This document shows, piece after piece, positions 13,777 through 22,589 of a stretch of DNA of 37,988 nt; position 1 is the stretch's first letter, and each line of letters opens with the position of its first letter. The translations under genes and the position numbers were made by a program. The notes below the pieces were generated by a model, which worked only from the letters and a program-made list of their open reading frames with translations, searched no databases and was not told the origin of the DNA. Source of the stretch: Actinomycetes bacterium (GTDB taxonomy: Bacteria; Actinomycetota; Actinomycetes; Nanopelagicales; Nanopelagicaceae); assembly GCA_023252155.1 (NCBI GenBank), contig JAHEXJ010000014.1, forward strand, positions 1 through 37,988, in the 5' to 3' direction.

Positions 13777-16446
13777 TTACTTCGCTCCGTGGCACCGTTT
13801 GTATTTCTTCCCTGATCCACACGGACACGGAGCATTCCTCGAGATTCCACCAGTTGTGCTGGTACCCGATTCATCAGGAGCGGAGTATTGAAGTTCTGTT
13901 GGCGCCGAATGGGTTTCAAGACCCTTGCCGGTAACTTCGTTGCTGCTCTCCTCGACGGTAACTTCAATGTTGAACAAGTAGCCAGCGATTTCTTCCTTGA
14001 TCGCATCCATCATGGCCGAGAATAGCTCGAAGCCTTCATTCTGATATTCGACAAGTGGGTCACGTTGAGCCATCGCACGCAAGCCGATTCCCTCTTGCAA
14101 ATAGTCCATTTCGTAGAGATGCTCGCGCCATTTTCGATCGAGAACGGAGAGAAGAACTTTGCGTTCTAGTTCGCGCATGACTTCGGAGCCAAGGAATTCC
14201 TCGCGGGCCTTATACGCCAGCAGTGCGTCTTCAACGACCTTGTGCTCTAGATAATCGGCATCCAAAGCGTTTCGGCTTCCAAGCTCTTTATCCAAATCTT
14301 CGATGGTGAACGAGATTGGATAAAGTGATTTCAGGGCGACCCAGAGAGTTTCCAGATCCCAATCTTCGGCATAGCCGCCAGAAGTTGCCGCCGTGATGTA
14401 TGCGGCAAGGGTCTCCTTCAGGAATTCTTGCACCTGGTCTTGAATATCTTTGCCCTCGAGGACCAGACGTCGCTCGCCGTAAATTACTTGGCGTTGGCGA
14501 TTCAACACATCATCGTATTTAAGGACGTTCTTTCTAATTTCAAAGTTCTGGGACTCAACTTGTGTTTGAGCCGAACGGATCGCATTGCTAACCATCTTGG
14601 ATTCGATAGGTGTGTCCTCAGGTATTCCGGCAGCAGAAAGAAATCGCTCGACCATTCCCGAGTTGAACCGTCGCATCAAATCATCTTGCAAAGAGAGATA
14701 GAAACGTGACTCTCCTGGATCGCCTTGACGACCAGACCGACCACGCAGCTGATTATCAATACGTCTGGATTCGTGGCGTTCGGTGCCTAGAACGTAAAGC
14801 CCACCGAAAGAAATTACTTCTTCATGTTGCGCGGCAACGGCGGCCTTCTGCTTTGCAAGTTCGGCAGGCCATGCGCGCTCGTACTCTTCAGGAGTATCAA
14901 CTGGCGAAAGCCCTTGACGCTGCAATTCGAAGTCAGCCATGAACTCGGGGTTTCCTCCGAGCATGATGTCGGTACCGCGACCGGCCATATTGGTTGCCAC
15001 TGTTACTGCTCCAACCGTTCCGGCCCTTGCGATAATTGCGGCTTCACGCTCGTGATGTTTAGCATTAAGAACTTCGTGAGCGACGCCATTCTTCTTCAGC
15101 ACTGCCGAGAGTTCTTCGGACTTTTCAACGCTGACTGTTCCTACGAGTACTGGTTGACCCTTGCGGTGACGGGCGACAATGTCCTTGGCGACCGCTTCGA
15201 ACTTTCCGACTTCGGATTTGTAGACAAGATCTGCTTGATCTGCACGGATCATTTCGCGGTTTGTTGGGATAGGAACTACGCCCAGCTTGTAAATCTGGCT
15301 GAATTCGGCCGCCTCGGTCATAGCCGTACCGGTCATACCTGAGATCTTCTCGTAGAGACGGAAGTAGTTCTGCAGGGTAATCGTTGCCAACGTCTGGTTC
15401 TCGTCCTGAATTTCAATGCGCTCTTTTGCTTCAAGGGCTTGGTGCATGCCTTCGCTATAACGGCGGCCCGCAAGGATGCGGCCAGTGTGCTCGTCAACGA
15501 TGAGAAGCTCGCCATTCATGACGACATAATCCTTGTCGCGCTTGAAGAGTTCCTTCGCGCGTACAGCATTGTTGAGATAGCCGATTAGAGGAGTATTTGC
15601 TGATTCATAAAGATTACTAATGCCCAGAAGTTCTTCAACTTTTGTTACGCCTTCTTCGAGAATACTAGAGGTGCGCTTCTTCTCATCCACTTCATAGTGA
15701 AGATCGCGGACTAACTTTTGAGCAATGTTATTGAACTCCACATACCACTTGGTGGCCTTGTCTGCAGGTCCACTGATAATGAGAGGCGTACGTGCTTCAT
15801 CGATAAGAATCGAGTCAACTTCGTCGACGACAGCAAAGTAATGATCCCGCTGAACACACTCATCGAGAGTCCAAGCCATGTTGTCGCGCAAGTAGTCAAA
15901 GCCAAACTCATTGTTGGTTCCGTAAGTGATGTCGGCTGCATAAGCGATGCGGCGCTCTGTTGGGTCCATCGACCCCAGAATCACTCCAACGGTGAGCCCC
16001 AGAAAACGGTGGATTCGACCCATCCACTCGCTATCGCGCTCGGCCAAATAATCATTAACGGTTACTACGTGCACGCCGCGTCCCGTAAGAGCGTTCAAAT
16101 ATGAGGGCAGTGTGGCGACAAGTGTCTTTCCTTCACCAGTACGCATTTCCGCGATATTTCCCCGGTGAAGCGCCGTTCCACCCATGAGCTGAACATCGTA
16201 ATGTCGCTGTCCAAGAGTTCTTTTTGCGGCTTCGCGGACTACAGCGAAAGCCTCGGGAAGTAGATCATCTAGCGTGGCACCCTGGGAAAGTCGCTCTTTG
16301 AATTTTCCAGTCATCGCTCGCAGGTCTTCATCACTGAGCGCGGAAATCTCTGCCTCGTGACTATTAACAAGCGTGACGACTTTGCCCAAATCTCGGATAG
16401 TTCGTCCTTCTCCTGCCCGCAAGATTCGATCTAAAAATGCTGGCAT
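13777..16446 (-). CDS. secA: preprotein translocase ATPase SecA
   Basis: An 889-residue SecA, the motor that drives preproteins through SecYEG. Walker A is [14 protein letters not shown] (101-114) and the DEVD Walker B follows in [18 protein letters not shown]. Other marks are [14 protein letters not shown], the helicase-like [13 protein letters not shown], and [17 protein letters not shown]. The C-terminus carries a complete SEC-C zinc motif [17 protein letters not shown] (about 871-887), used for SecB or ribosome contacts. Size and motifs fit the housekeeping SecA1. It is preceded on the same strand by comF, 65 bases away; that gap contains a short GGGG/CCCC hairpin followed by TATAAG, which might be a promoter element but is too weak to list. 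Confidence 0.99.
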   Translation of the reverse strand: MPAFLDRILRAGEGRTIRDLGKVVTLVNSHEAEISALSDEDLRAMTGKFKERLSQGATLDDLLPEAFAVVREAAKRTLGQRHYDVQLMGGTALHRGNIAEMRTGEGKTLVATLPSYLNALTGRGVHVVTVNDYLAERDSEWMGRIHRFLGLTVGVILGSMDPTERRIAYAADITYGTNNEFGFDYLRDNMAWTLDECVQRDHYFAVVDEVDSILIDEARTPLIISGPADKATKWYVEFNNIAQKLVRDLHYEVDEKKRTSSILEEGVTKVEELLGISNLYESANTPLIGYLNNAVRAKELFKRDKDYVVMNGELLIVDEHTGRILAGRRYSEGMHQALEAKERIEIQDENQTLATITLQNYFRLYEKISGMTGTAMTEAAEFSQIYKLGVVPIPTNREMIRADQADLVYKSEVGKFEAVAKDIVARHRKGQPVLVGTVSVEKSEELSAVLKKNGVAHEVLNAKHHEREAAIIARAGTVGAVTVATNMAGRGTDIMLGGNPEFMADFELQRQGLSPVDTPEEYERAWPAELAKQKAAVAAQHEEVISFGGLYVLGTERHESRRIDNQLRGRSGRQGDPGESRFYLSLQDDLMRRFNSGMVERFLSAAGIPEDTPIESKMVSNAIRSAQTQVESQNFEIRKNVLKYDDVLNRQRQVIYGERRLVLEGKDIQDQVQEFLKETLAAYITAATSGGYAEDWDLETLWVALKSLYPISFTIEDLDKELGSRNALDADYLEHKVVEDALLAYKAREEFLGSEVMRELERKVLLSVLDRKWREHLYEMDYLQEGIGLRAMAQRDPLVEYQNEGFELFSAMMDAIKEEIAGYLFNIEVTVEESSNEVTGKGLETHSAPTELQYSAPDESGTSTTGGISRNAPCPCGSGKKYKRCHGAK

Positions 16447-16511
16447 GCCACAACCTTTCTCATATTCACGCGAATCGGTGCCTTATAGGGGAACTGCCCC
16501 AACCCATTGTC

Positions 16512-17150
16512 CTATCGTAGGGGTAGAGCAACGAAGGCGGTAACCGCAGCGAGAACGCGAAAACCGCCTATTTCCAGGGTTCTCACAGCCTCACCTATGG
16601 TCGCACCGGTAGTTATCAAGTCATCAATCAGGAACACCTCACACGGGCGAGCCAATGGCCTTACAACGCTCATCGACCCAGAAAGATTCCCTATTCGAGA
16701 ATGTGCGTCAAGTTGAGATTGGTCGCGAACTTTGCGGTTGTGCCCAATGACCTGTCGAATGGGAAGGTTTTCTTGCGCGGCGATTTGACCCGCAATTTCT
16801 GCCACAAAATTTCGACCTCTCTTGCGAAGCGCCCTCTTCGAATGTGGGATTGGTATCAAAGTCGGATGAATTCTCAACGTCTTAATTGCAGTTCTCAAGG
16901 AATCCACGAGTGCATCCGTCATCAGTTCGTCAGCTCTGCGAACCCCATCTTCCTTGGCGGCCAACAGTATGCGTCCTGCCTTCGAACCGTATTTGATCGA
17001 AGAGAAGACCGGCACGTTCCCGACATAAGTCCGATATTGAAGGATTTGGAGTTCGAGGGAACACGCGTCACAAATTTCCTTTCCAAGCGAAGAACAACAT
17101 AAACATCGAGGCGGAAAAATGAGGTCGCGTAAACCGTTTGAAATCTTCAT
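16512..17150 (-). CDS. comF: ComF-family phosphoribosyltransferase-like protein
   Basis: A 212-residue protein. The N-terminal zinc-ribbon-like region has paired cysteines (RCLCCSSLGKEICDAC, about 15-30), and the C-terminal half is a type I phosphoribosyltransferase fold with the PRPP loop VFLIDDLITTGATI (about 172-185). The central YGSKAGRILLAAKEDG and the basic RNFVAEIAGQIA region are typical of ComF/GntX. In competent bacteria ComF assists DNA processing after uptake; in actinobacteria it is conserved without known competence and may act in nucleotide salvage. It sits between mtrB (44 bases upstream) and secA, the standard actinobacterial location except that lpqB and hpf are missing around it. 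Confidence 0.88.
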   Translation of the reverse strand: MKISNGLRDLIFPPRCLCCSSLGKEICDACSLELQILQYRTYVGNVPVFSSIKYGSKAGRILLAAKEDGVRRADELMTDALVDSLRTAIKTLRIHPTLIPIPHSKRALRKRGRNFVAEIAGQIAAQENLPIRQVIGHNRKVRDQSQLDAHSRIGNLSGSMSVVRPLARPCEVFLIDDLITTGATIGEAVRTLEIGGFRVLAAVTAFVALPLR

Positions 17151-17194
17151 AGCAAAAGTGTTGATAGTTCGGCGAGATTATTGGGTCTCCGAGA

Positions 17195-18763
17195 TCAAAC
17201 TGTGGATGGATAGTCCTCTGGCTGCAAACGAATGAGACGAGAGACAATTTCCCCGCCGGCGCGCCTGGGAAGTGTCAGCACGAAATGCGCGCCTTTATTG
17301 GGCCTGCCCCACGCTTCGAGTTCTCCATTATGCAATCTGGCGTCCTCAAGAGCTATGGAGAGTCCGAGCCCGGTTCCGCCTCGAACACGGGCACGAGACG
17401 GATCGGCGCGCCAGAAGCGATCGAAAACCCTGAATGCCGATTGTTCTTCAAGTCCGACACCGTAATCGCGGACACCCACCGCAACCTCAGTATCAGAGGC
17501 GACAATCTTCACCCGAATCGGCTTTCCGTCAGAATACTCAATGGCGTTGCTCAATAGGTTTCGCAATATACGTTCCACGCGTCGAATGTCTGCGTTTATT
17601 AGTACCGGCTCTTTAGGATGCGAGAGTTCAATTGATGTCGATCGCTCCTTCGCCAGTAACGACAGGTCCGAAATACATCTCGTCGCAAGTGCAGTCATGT
17701 CGAATTCAACGCTTTCAAGAATGGCGACTTCCGCATCGAAGCGACTTACTTCCAAGAGATCCTCAAGCAACCTCTCGAAGCGATCGATTTGAGCGACAAG
17801 TAATTCCGCGCTCCGTGCGATATTAGGATCGAATTGATCTCGCGAGGAGTGAATAACTTCTGAGGCCATTCGCAACGTGGTTAGCGGGGTTCGGAGCTCG
17901 TGCGAAACATCCGAAACAAATCGCTGTTGGACACGAGAGAGATTGGATAGGCGAGTTATCTGGTCTTGCAATGACAATGCCATTTCGTTAAAGGCCGTTC
18001 CCAGTCTGGCTATCTCGTCCTTGCCTCGAATCTGCATTCTTTGGTTCAAATTACCGGCTGTAAATCCTTCGGCAATTCTTGCTGCCTCTCGCACTGGTCG
18101 GACAATTTGACGTACAACGAGAGAAGTAATGAGAGTGATTAATAAGAGAAGGGCAATACCGGTTAAAAGCAACGAACGACTCAGCAGGTCAAGGGTTGCA
18201 TTCTGGCTATCCAAGCTGAACAGCAGGTACATCTCGTAGTCGCCAGCCTTTGGGATTGTGATCTTTTCACCGACGGCCAACGCCGGAACTTTTGTTCCGT
18301 CCGTATAGCGAATCATCGTCTCAGACCATTCAGTGGAGACGGCCTTTTGAACCCTCAGTCGCAGTTCTTGAGGAATCGAGGAAACCAACATCTGGTTGGA
18401 AGTTCGCTGGTAATCAATTGCTCCTTTTGGCATGGGCTTCGTTCGCAAAAGTGCGACTTCTCTTCCGTTTATTGCCGTACCGATCACGCTTGGAGAATTC
18501 ACGATGATGTCATCAACGATCTGCTTGATCGCTTTGGCTTCAGAATCCGAGGCGAGAATGATCCGGTACTGCGCATTAAATATCGCCGATCGCGCTTCTG
18601 CGACGGATGATTCGACTTTGACGTTCTTGATGCCATCAGAAAGTTGGGCATACAGCGCCGAACCCGTCAGCCATACAACACCAAGGCAGAGAAGCACCGT
18701 TGAGAAAATGACCTTAAACGCCAGGGAATTTCGAAAGCTGGCAATCCTTGACGAGCGAGTCAC
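17195..18763 (-). CDS. mtrB: sensor histidine kinase MtrB
   Basis: A 522-residue membrane histidine kinase partnered with MtrA. Two helices (about 16-36 and 197-219) frame an extracytoplasmic sensor of about 160 residues; a HAMP domain follows (VRQIVRPVREAARIAEG to about 270), then the dimerisation H box FVSDVSHELRTPLTT with His288, the N box LLSNAIEYS, DYGVGLE and GGTGLGLSIA. The start is GTG at 18763 with GGAG upstream; mtrA stops one base earlier. MtrB senses an envelope or osmotic signal and controls cell-wall turnover and division in actinobacteria. LpqB, the lipoprotein that modulates MtrB and usually follows it, is not present downstream: only 44 bases separate it from comF. Confidence 0.94.
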   Translation of the reverse strand: MTRSSRIASFRNSLAFKVIFSTVLLCLGVVWLTGSALYAQLSDGIKNVKVESSVAEARSAIFNAQYRIILASDSEAKAIKQIVDDIIVNSPSVIGTAINGREVALLRTKPMPKGAIDYQRTSNQMLVSSIPQELRLRVQKAVSTEWSETMIRYTDGTKVPALAVGEKITIPKAGDYEMYLLFSLDSQNATLDLLSRSLLLTGIALLLLITLITSLVVRQIVRPVREAARIAEGFTAGNLNQRMQIRGKDEIARLGTAFNEMALSLQDQITRLSNLSRVQQRFVSDVSHELRTPLTTLRMASEVIHSSRDQFDPNIARSAELLVAQIDRFERLLEDLLEVSRFDAEVAILESVEFDMTALATRCISDLSLLAKERSTSIELSHPKEPVLINADIRRVERILRNLLSNAIEYSDGKPIRVKIVASDTEVAVGVRDYGVGLEEQSAFRVFDRFWRADPSRARVRGGTGLGLSIALEDARLHNGELEAWGRPNKGAHFVLTLPRRAGGEIVSRLIRLQPEDYPSTV

Positions 18764-18764
18764 C

Positions 18765-19451
18765 TCACGCTCCGCCTGTTACTCCCGCTTTATAACCCAC
18801 GCCGCGAACGGTAACTACGATCTCGGGGTTCTCCGGATCATGTTCGACCTTCGCGCGAAGTCTTTGAACGTGAACGTTTACAAGACGCGTGTCAGTCGAA
18901 TGTCGATAGCCCCAAACTTCGCTCAGTAGGGCATCTCGAGTAAAGACTCTTCGAGGCTCCTTGGCCAAAGCAACCAGGAGGTCAAACTCAAGTCGAGTCA
19001 ACGCAATTACTTTTCCTCCGCGTGTGACTTGATGTGCCACCAGATCAATTGCCAGATCGGCCAAAGTAAGTCGTCCTGAAAGCCCTGCGGATGAACGACG
19101 AAGTCTGGTGCGAATTCGAGCAACGAGTTCTGACGGGTGTTTGAATGGCTTGATCATGTAATCGTCGGCGCCGGCCTCAAGACCTTCGACGACATCTAGG
19201 GTGTCGCCCTTTGCGCTGAGCATCACGATAGGCACCATCGATTCAGCTCTAATAAGTTTGCAAACTTCAATGCCATTTAGTCCTGGCAACATAACATCAA
19301 GAAGTACTAGGTCGGGAGGATTCGCCCTAAAGACTTCTAGGACTTCATCCCCCCGACTTACCAAATCCACATCAATACCTGCGCTCGTCAACACAATGCC
19401 GAGCATTTCCGCGAGGTCCTGGTCATCATCAACGACCATAACCAAGGTCAT
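18765..19451 (-). CDS. mtrA: response regulator MtrA
   Basis: A 228-residue OmpR/PhoB-type regulator. The receiver domain shows VVDDDQD (6-12), the phospho-acceptor Asp52 in LVLLDVMLPGLNG, and the conserved lysine of MIKPFKHPSELVARI; the C-terminal winged helix (about 130-222) includes LTRLEFDLLVALAKEP and the recognition region RLVNVHVQRLRAKVEHDPENPEIVVTV given here in part. MtrA controls genes for peptidoglycan hydrolases, division and osmotic response and is essential in mycobacteria. Its ATG overlaps the sahH stop by one base (TAATG), so its expression is tied to S-adenosylhomocysteine hydrolase. The 96-residue identity-rich receiver and the neighbour mtrB make the subtype call secure. 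Confidence 0.96.
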   Translation of the reverse strand: MTLVMVVDDDQDLAEMLGIVLTSAGIDVDLVSRGDEVLEVFRANPPDLVLLDVMLPGLNGIEVCKLIRAESMVPIVMLSAKGDTLDVVEGLEAGADDYMIKPFKHPSELVARIRTRLRRSSAGLSGRLTLADLAIDLVAHQVTRGGKVIALTRLEFDLLVALAKEPRRVFTRDALLSEVWGYRHSTDTRLVNVHVQRLRAKVEHDPENPEIVVTVRGVGYKAGVTGGA

Positions 19452-20737
19452 TAGCTACCGTGTTCCCAAGAGTTTAAGTACATATCTTGGGCGGGAGTAA
19501 GGGTGTCAATCTGACCGCCCATGCTCTTGAGCTTCATCTTCGCAACCTCAAGATCGATGTGCGTTGGAACATTGTGAAGGCCAGCAGACAAGTTCTTTGA
19601 TTCGGCAACAAGCCACTCAGCAGTAAGCGCCTGATCTGAGAAAGACATGTCCATAACTGCAGCTGGGTGTCCTTCTGCGGCACCTAAATTCACTAAGCGA
19701 CCTTCTGCGAGAAGTAACAAGCGACGGCCATCGGCCATCACGTATTCATCTGTCTGATGGCGAATCTTGGAATTCTTCTTAGTCGCACTCTTCTCTAACC
19801 AAGCAACGTCAATTTCAATGTCGAAGTGTCCGGAGTTGGCCATGATTGCTCCATCCTTCATCACGGCAAAATGCTCTTCGCGCAATACGTCGCGATTACC
19901 GGTGACGGTGATAAATACATCGCCCAGCTTGGCTGCGTCAATCATCGGCATAACTCTGTAGCCCTGCATCATCGCATCGAGGGCCTTGGTGGCATTGATT
20001 TCGGTGACTATGACGTCGGCGCCCATGCCTTTAGCTCGCTCTGCCACGCCTTTTCCGCAGTAACCAAATCCTGCGACAACGAGGATTCGACCGGCCAGCA
20101 AGAAATTGGTCGAACGGAAGAGCGCATCAAGGCTTGACTGTCCGGTGCCATAGCGATTGTCGAACATGTGCTTGGTGTCGGTGTCGTTGACGGCGATCAT
20201 CGGGAATTTCAGCGCCCCATCTTTTGCCATCTGACTTAATCGAATGACGCCAGTTGTCGTTTCTTCGCAACCACCCGTAATTCCTGGAATGAGTTCGGTA
20301 CGTGTCGTGTGCAAGGTATTTACCAAATCGCAGCCATCATCAAAAACTTGGTGAGGTTGAGTATCCAACGCAGCATTAATGTGGGAGTAGTAGCCGTCGC
20401 GGTCAACCGCGTTACGGGCAAAAACGCTAATTCCGTATTCGTGCACCAGGGCCGCGGCTACATCATCTTGCGTAGAAAGTGGGTTGGATGCACAAAGGGC
20501 GATTTCAGCACCGCCTACTTTCAGGGTGCGCATGAGGTTTGCGGTCTCTGTAGTCACGTGCATGCAGGCAGCGATGCGGATTCCAGCAAACGGCTGGCTC
20601 TTGGCAAAACGTTCGCGGATTTGGGCAAGAACGGGCATGTTCCTCTCGGCCCACTCGATTCTCTTTCGCCCCTCTGCAGCAAGGCTCGCATCTGCAATAT
20701 CGTGTCTAGGCAGTGTGACAGTGGCTGATGAACTCAC
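19451..20737 (-). CDS. ahcY: S-adenosylhomocysteine hydrolase
   Basis: A 428-residue enzyme that splits S-adenosylhomocysteine into adenosine and homocysteine, relieving product inhibition of methyltransferases. Visible signatures are MHVTTETANLMRTL, EETTTGVIRL, the NDTDTKHMFDNRYGTG segment with the substrate lysine, the NAD-binding GFGYCGKGVAERAKGMG and the C-terminal NLGAAEGHPAAVMDMSF. The GTG at 20737 is chosen because AAGGAG lies six bases upstream (20744-20749); a TTG at 20758 has no such site. It is translationally coupled to mtrA downstream. The C-terminus WEHGS is one or two residues short of the lysine-tyrosine ending of many homologues, as in other bacterial forms. No SAH riboswitch is evident in the 71-base gap upstream. 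Confidence 0.97.
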   Translation of the reverse strand: MSSSATVTLPRHDIADASLAAEGRKRIEWAERNMPVLAQIRERFAKSQPFAGIRIAACMHVTTETANLMRTLKVGGAEIALCASNPLSTQDDVAAALVHEYGISVFARNAVDRDGYYSHINAALDTQPHQVFDDGCDLVNTLHTTRTELIPGITGGCEETTTGVIRLSQMAKDGALKFPMIAVNDTDTKHMFDNRYGTGQSSLDALFRSTNFLLAGRILVVAGFGYCGKGVAERAKGMGADVIVTEINATKALDAMMQGYRVMPMIDAAKLGDVFITVTGNRDVLREEHFAVMKDGAIMANSGHFDIEIDVAWLEKSATKKNSKIRHQTDEYVMADGRRLLLLAEGRLVNLGAAEGHPAAVMDMSFSDQALTAEWLVAESKNLSAGLHNVPTHIDLEVAKMKLKSMGGQIDTLTPAQDMYLNSWEHGS

Positions 20738-20743
20738 GAAAAA

Positions 20744-20749
20744 CTCCTT
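20744..20749 (-). promoter_or_regulatory. ribosome binding site deciding the ahcY GTG start
   Basis: AAGGAG on the minus strand, six bases before GTG at 20737. It lies within the longer TTG-initiated frame, which supports the shorter start. Confidence 0.75.
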
Positions 20750-20808
20750 CTCGGACAAAGCGTTATCAAGGCTCCTAGGTTACTTGGTCGGGCTCTTAAT
20801 GGCACATC

Positions 20809-22173
20809 TCAGCGGCGAATAAGGTCCAAAACCTCATCCCGAACCCGATCCAACCGAGCTTTTGTCTTAGCTTCAACATTCAACCGAAGTAGTGGTTCTG
20901 TGTTGGAGGATCTCAAGTTAAACCACCATCCTTCGGCATTGACCGTCAGACCATCAAGGTGATCCAAAGTCACACCCGCCATCCCTCCATATACCTCTTC
21001 AATATTGGCAAGAATGGAGGCGGGATCGGCGACAGTCGAATTGATTTCTCCACTTGAAAAATACCGTTGATAGCTCTTCAAGATCTTCGACAACGCCTTG
21101 TCCTGATTGCCTAATGCGGCAACGGCGTGAAGAGCCGCGAGCATCCCCGAATCTGCGCACCAAAAATCTCTGAAGTAGAAGTGCCCTGAATGCTCTCCCC
21201 CGAATACTGCACCAGTATCTGCCATCAGCTTCTTGATATAGGAATGACCGACTCTGCTTCTTATCGCAGTGCCACCAGATTCCTCAACGATCTCGGCAAC
21301 CGATCGAGATGAAATCAGATTATAAATCACACTGGAATTGGGGTACTTCGCCAACTCGCGCGCGGCAATTAAACCTGTGAGTGTCGAGGGATTTACGATC
21401 TCACCTTTCTCATCGACTAAGAAACAACGATCTGCATCCCCATCGAAAGCCAATCCAATGTCTGCATGATGCTTACGCACTGCTTTTTGCAAATCGACGA
21501 GGTTGCTGGGGTCAATTGGATTTGCATCGTGGTTTGGGAAGGTGCCATCCAATTCGAAATACAACTCGATGATCTCCACGTTTAGTCGGTCAAAGACTGG
21601 CATCGCCGTGTACCCGGCCATTCCGTTGCCGGCGTCGATCACTATCTTGAGCGGGCGGATGGCGCCTACGTCCACTAGCGAAAGCAAGTGAGTTGCATAG
21701 TCGTCCAACATATTCCGTTGCGACTCAAGGCCCACCGGCCGCATGATGATTGGACTGCCTTCGACTACGTGGCGTTCAATCGTCTGCAATCCGGATTCCT
21801 TGCCAATCGGGCGAGCGCCACTTTTGCACAATTTGATTCCGTTGTATTCAGCCGGGTTGTGGCTGGCGGTGAACATGGCCCCGGGCATATTCAATTTGCC
21901 GGAAGCAAAATAAAGCATGTCCGTCGATGCCAGACCGATCCGGATGACGTCCATCCCGTTCGATGTTGCACCTGCAGAGAATGCACTTGCCAGAGTTGGC
22001 GACGAGGGGCGCATATCTTCGCCGATCACAATCGTGCCGGGCTCGCGCTCTTGCTCCAGGAATCTTGCAAAGGCCAAACCAACGCGAAAGGCAAAATCAG
22101 GTGTAATTTCCGTTTCGACAAGCCCGCGAATGTCGTAGGCCTTGAAAATATCTGGCGATTTAAACTCGCTCAT
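20809..22173 (-). CDS. manB: phosphomannomutase / phosphoglucomutase ManB
   Basis: A 454-residue alpha-D-phosphohexomutase converting mannose-6-phosphate to mannose-1-phosphate (and possibly the glucose forms) for GDP-mannose and envelope glycans. The catalytic phosphoserine is Ser104 in MFTASHNPAEYNG, the metal loop is FDGDADRC, the sugar loop is GGEHSGHFYF and the phosphate-binding loop RSSNTEPLLRL. Length and motif order are normal. It begins two bases after the stop of the DUF3499 gene, so the two are coupled; the sugar-nucleotidyltransferase gene for the next step lies 5 kb upstream on the same strand. The order DUF3499-manB-ahcY-mtrA recalls the mycobacterial Rv3258c-Rv3246c segment. 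Confidence 0.95.
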   Translation of the reverse strand: MSEFKSPDIFKAYDIRGLVETEITPDFAFRVGLAFARFLEQEREPGTIVIGEDMRPSSPTLASAFSAGATSNGMDVIRIGLASTDMLYFASGKLNMPGAMFTASHNPAEYNGIKLCKSGARPIGKESGLQTIERHVVEGSPIIMRPVGLESQRNMLDDYATHLLSLVDVGAIRPLKIVIDAGNGMAGYTAMPVFDRLNVEIIELYFELDGTFPNHDANPIDPSNLVDLQKAVRKHHADIGLAFDGDADRCFLVDEKGEIVNPSTLTGLIAARELAKYPNSSVIYNLISSRSVAEIVEESGGTAIRSRVGHSYIKKLMADTGAVFGGEHSGHFYFRDFWCADSGMLAALHAVAALGNQDKALSKILKSYQRYFSSGEINSTVADPASILANIEEVYGGMAGVTLDHLDGLTVNAEGWWFNLRSSNTEPLLRLNVEAKTKARLDRVRDEVLDLIRR

Positions 22174-22175
22174 GG

Positions 22176-22538
22176 TTATGAACGAACGGCACGCAAATGA
22201 CCGCGCCGGCCAAGGCCCTGGTTACCGGTTTGAGAATTCGATTGATCTGCGGCCTTCACGGGATGGGCAACTTCGCGGACAGCATCGGCTATTGCCATCA
22301 AGTCTTCATCCGTTGGCCCAGGTTCGGTGCCACTCAACTCTTGTCTAATGACACTCCATCCATTTGGAACGGTCAAACGCTGGGCATGGACTTCGCAAAG
22401 ATCGTAGGCATGAGGCTCGGCAAATGTCGCCAAAGGTCCAACCACAGCAACCGAATCCGCATATACATACGTGAGCGTCATTACCGCTTTGCGGCGGCAA
22501 CCTCCACGGGAGCAACCACGGCCGACGCGAGATGTCAT
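22176..22538 (-). CDS. DUF3499 family protein
   Basis: A 120-residue protein with a cysteine/histidine arrangement suited to zinc binding: CSRGGC near the start and YDLCEVHAQRL later. The conserved core CRRKAVMTLTYVYADSVAV then AEPHAYDLCEVHA identifies DUF3499. No enzymatic activity is known; the last 30 residues look disordered and basic (NQGLGRRGHLRAVRS). It starts at ATG 22538 and ends two bases from the manB start, which suggests co-translation with phosphomannomutase. The 51-base gap to the next gene upstream holds nothing recognisable. Confidence 0.88.
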   Translation of the reverse strand: MTSRVGRGCSRGGCRRKAVMTLTYVYADSVAVVGPLATFAEPHAYDLCEVHAQRLTVPNGWSVIRQELSGTEPGPTDEDLMAIADAVREVAHPVKAADQSNSQTGNQGLGRRGHLRAVRS

Positions 22539-22589
22539 GCCATACAGGTTAGTGGGCGAAACTCGTTTTAGATCGCAATGACCCGTTTG

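Noticed and set aside
15718-16104. Plus-strand open frame of 128 codons inside secA
   Set aside because: It lies wholly within the well-supported secA coding sequence on the opposite strand and has no ribosome binding site or family resemblance.
16447-16511. GGGG/CCCC hairpin as a terminator of comF
   Set aside because: The stem is only four pairs and no T tract follows; it may be chance or part of a secA promoter.
20738-20808. Possible SAH riboswitch ahead of the S-adenosylhomocysteine hydrolase gene
   Set aside because: The gap is only 71 bases and no conserved riboswitch helices or core sequence were visible; the gene is also probably coupled to manB.
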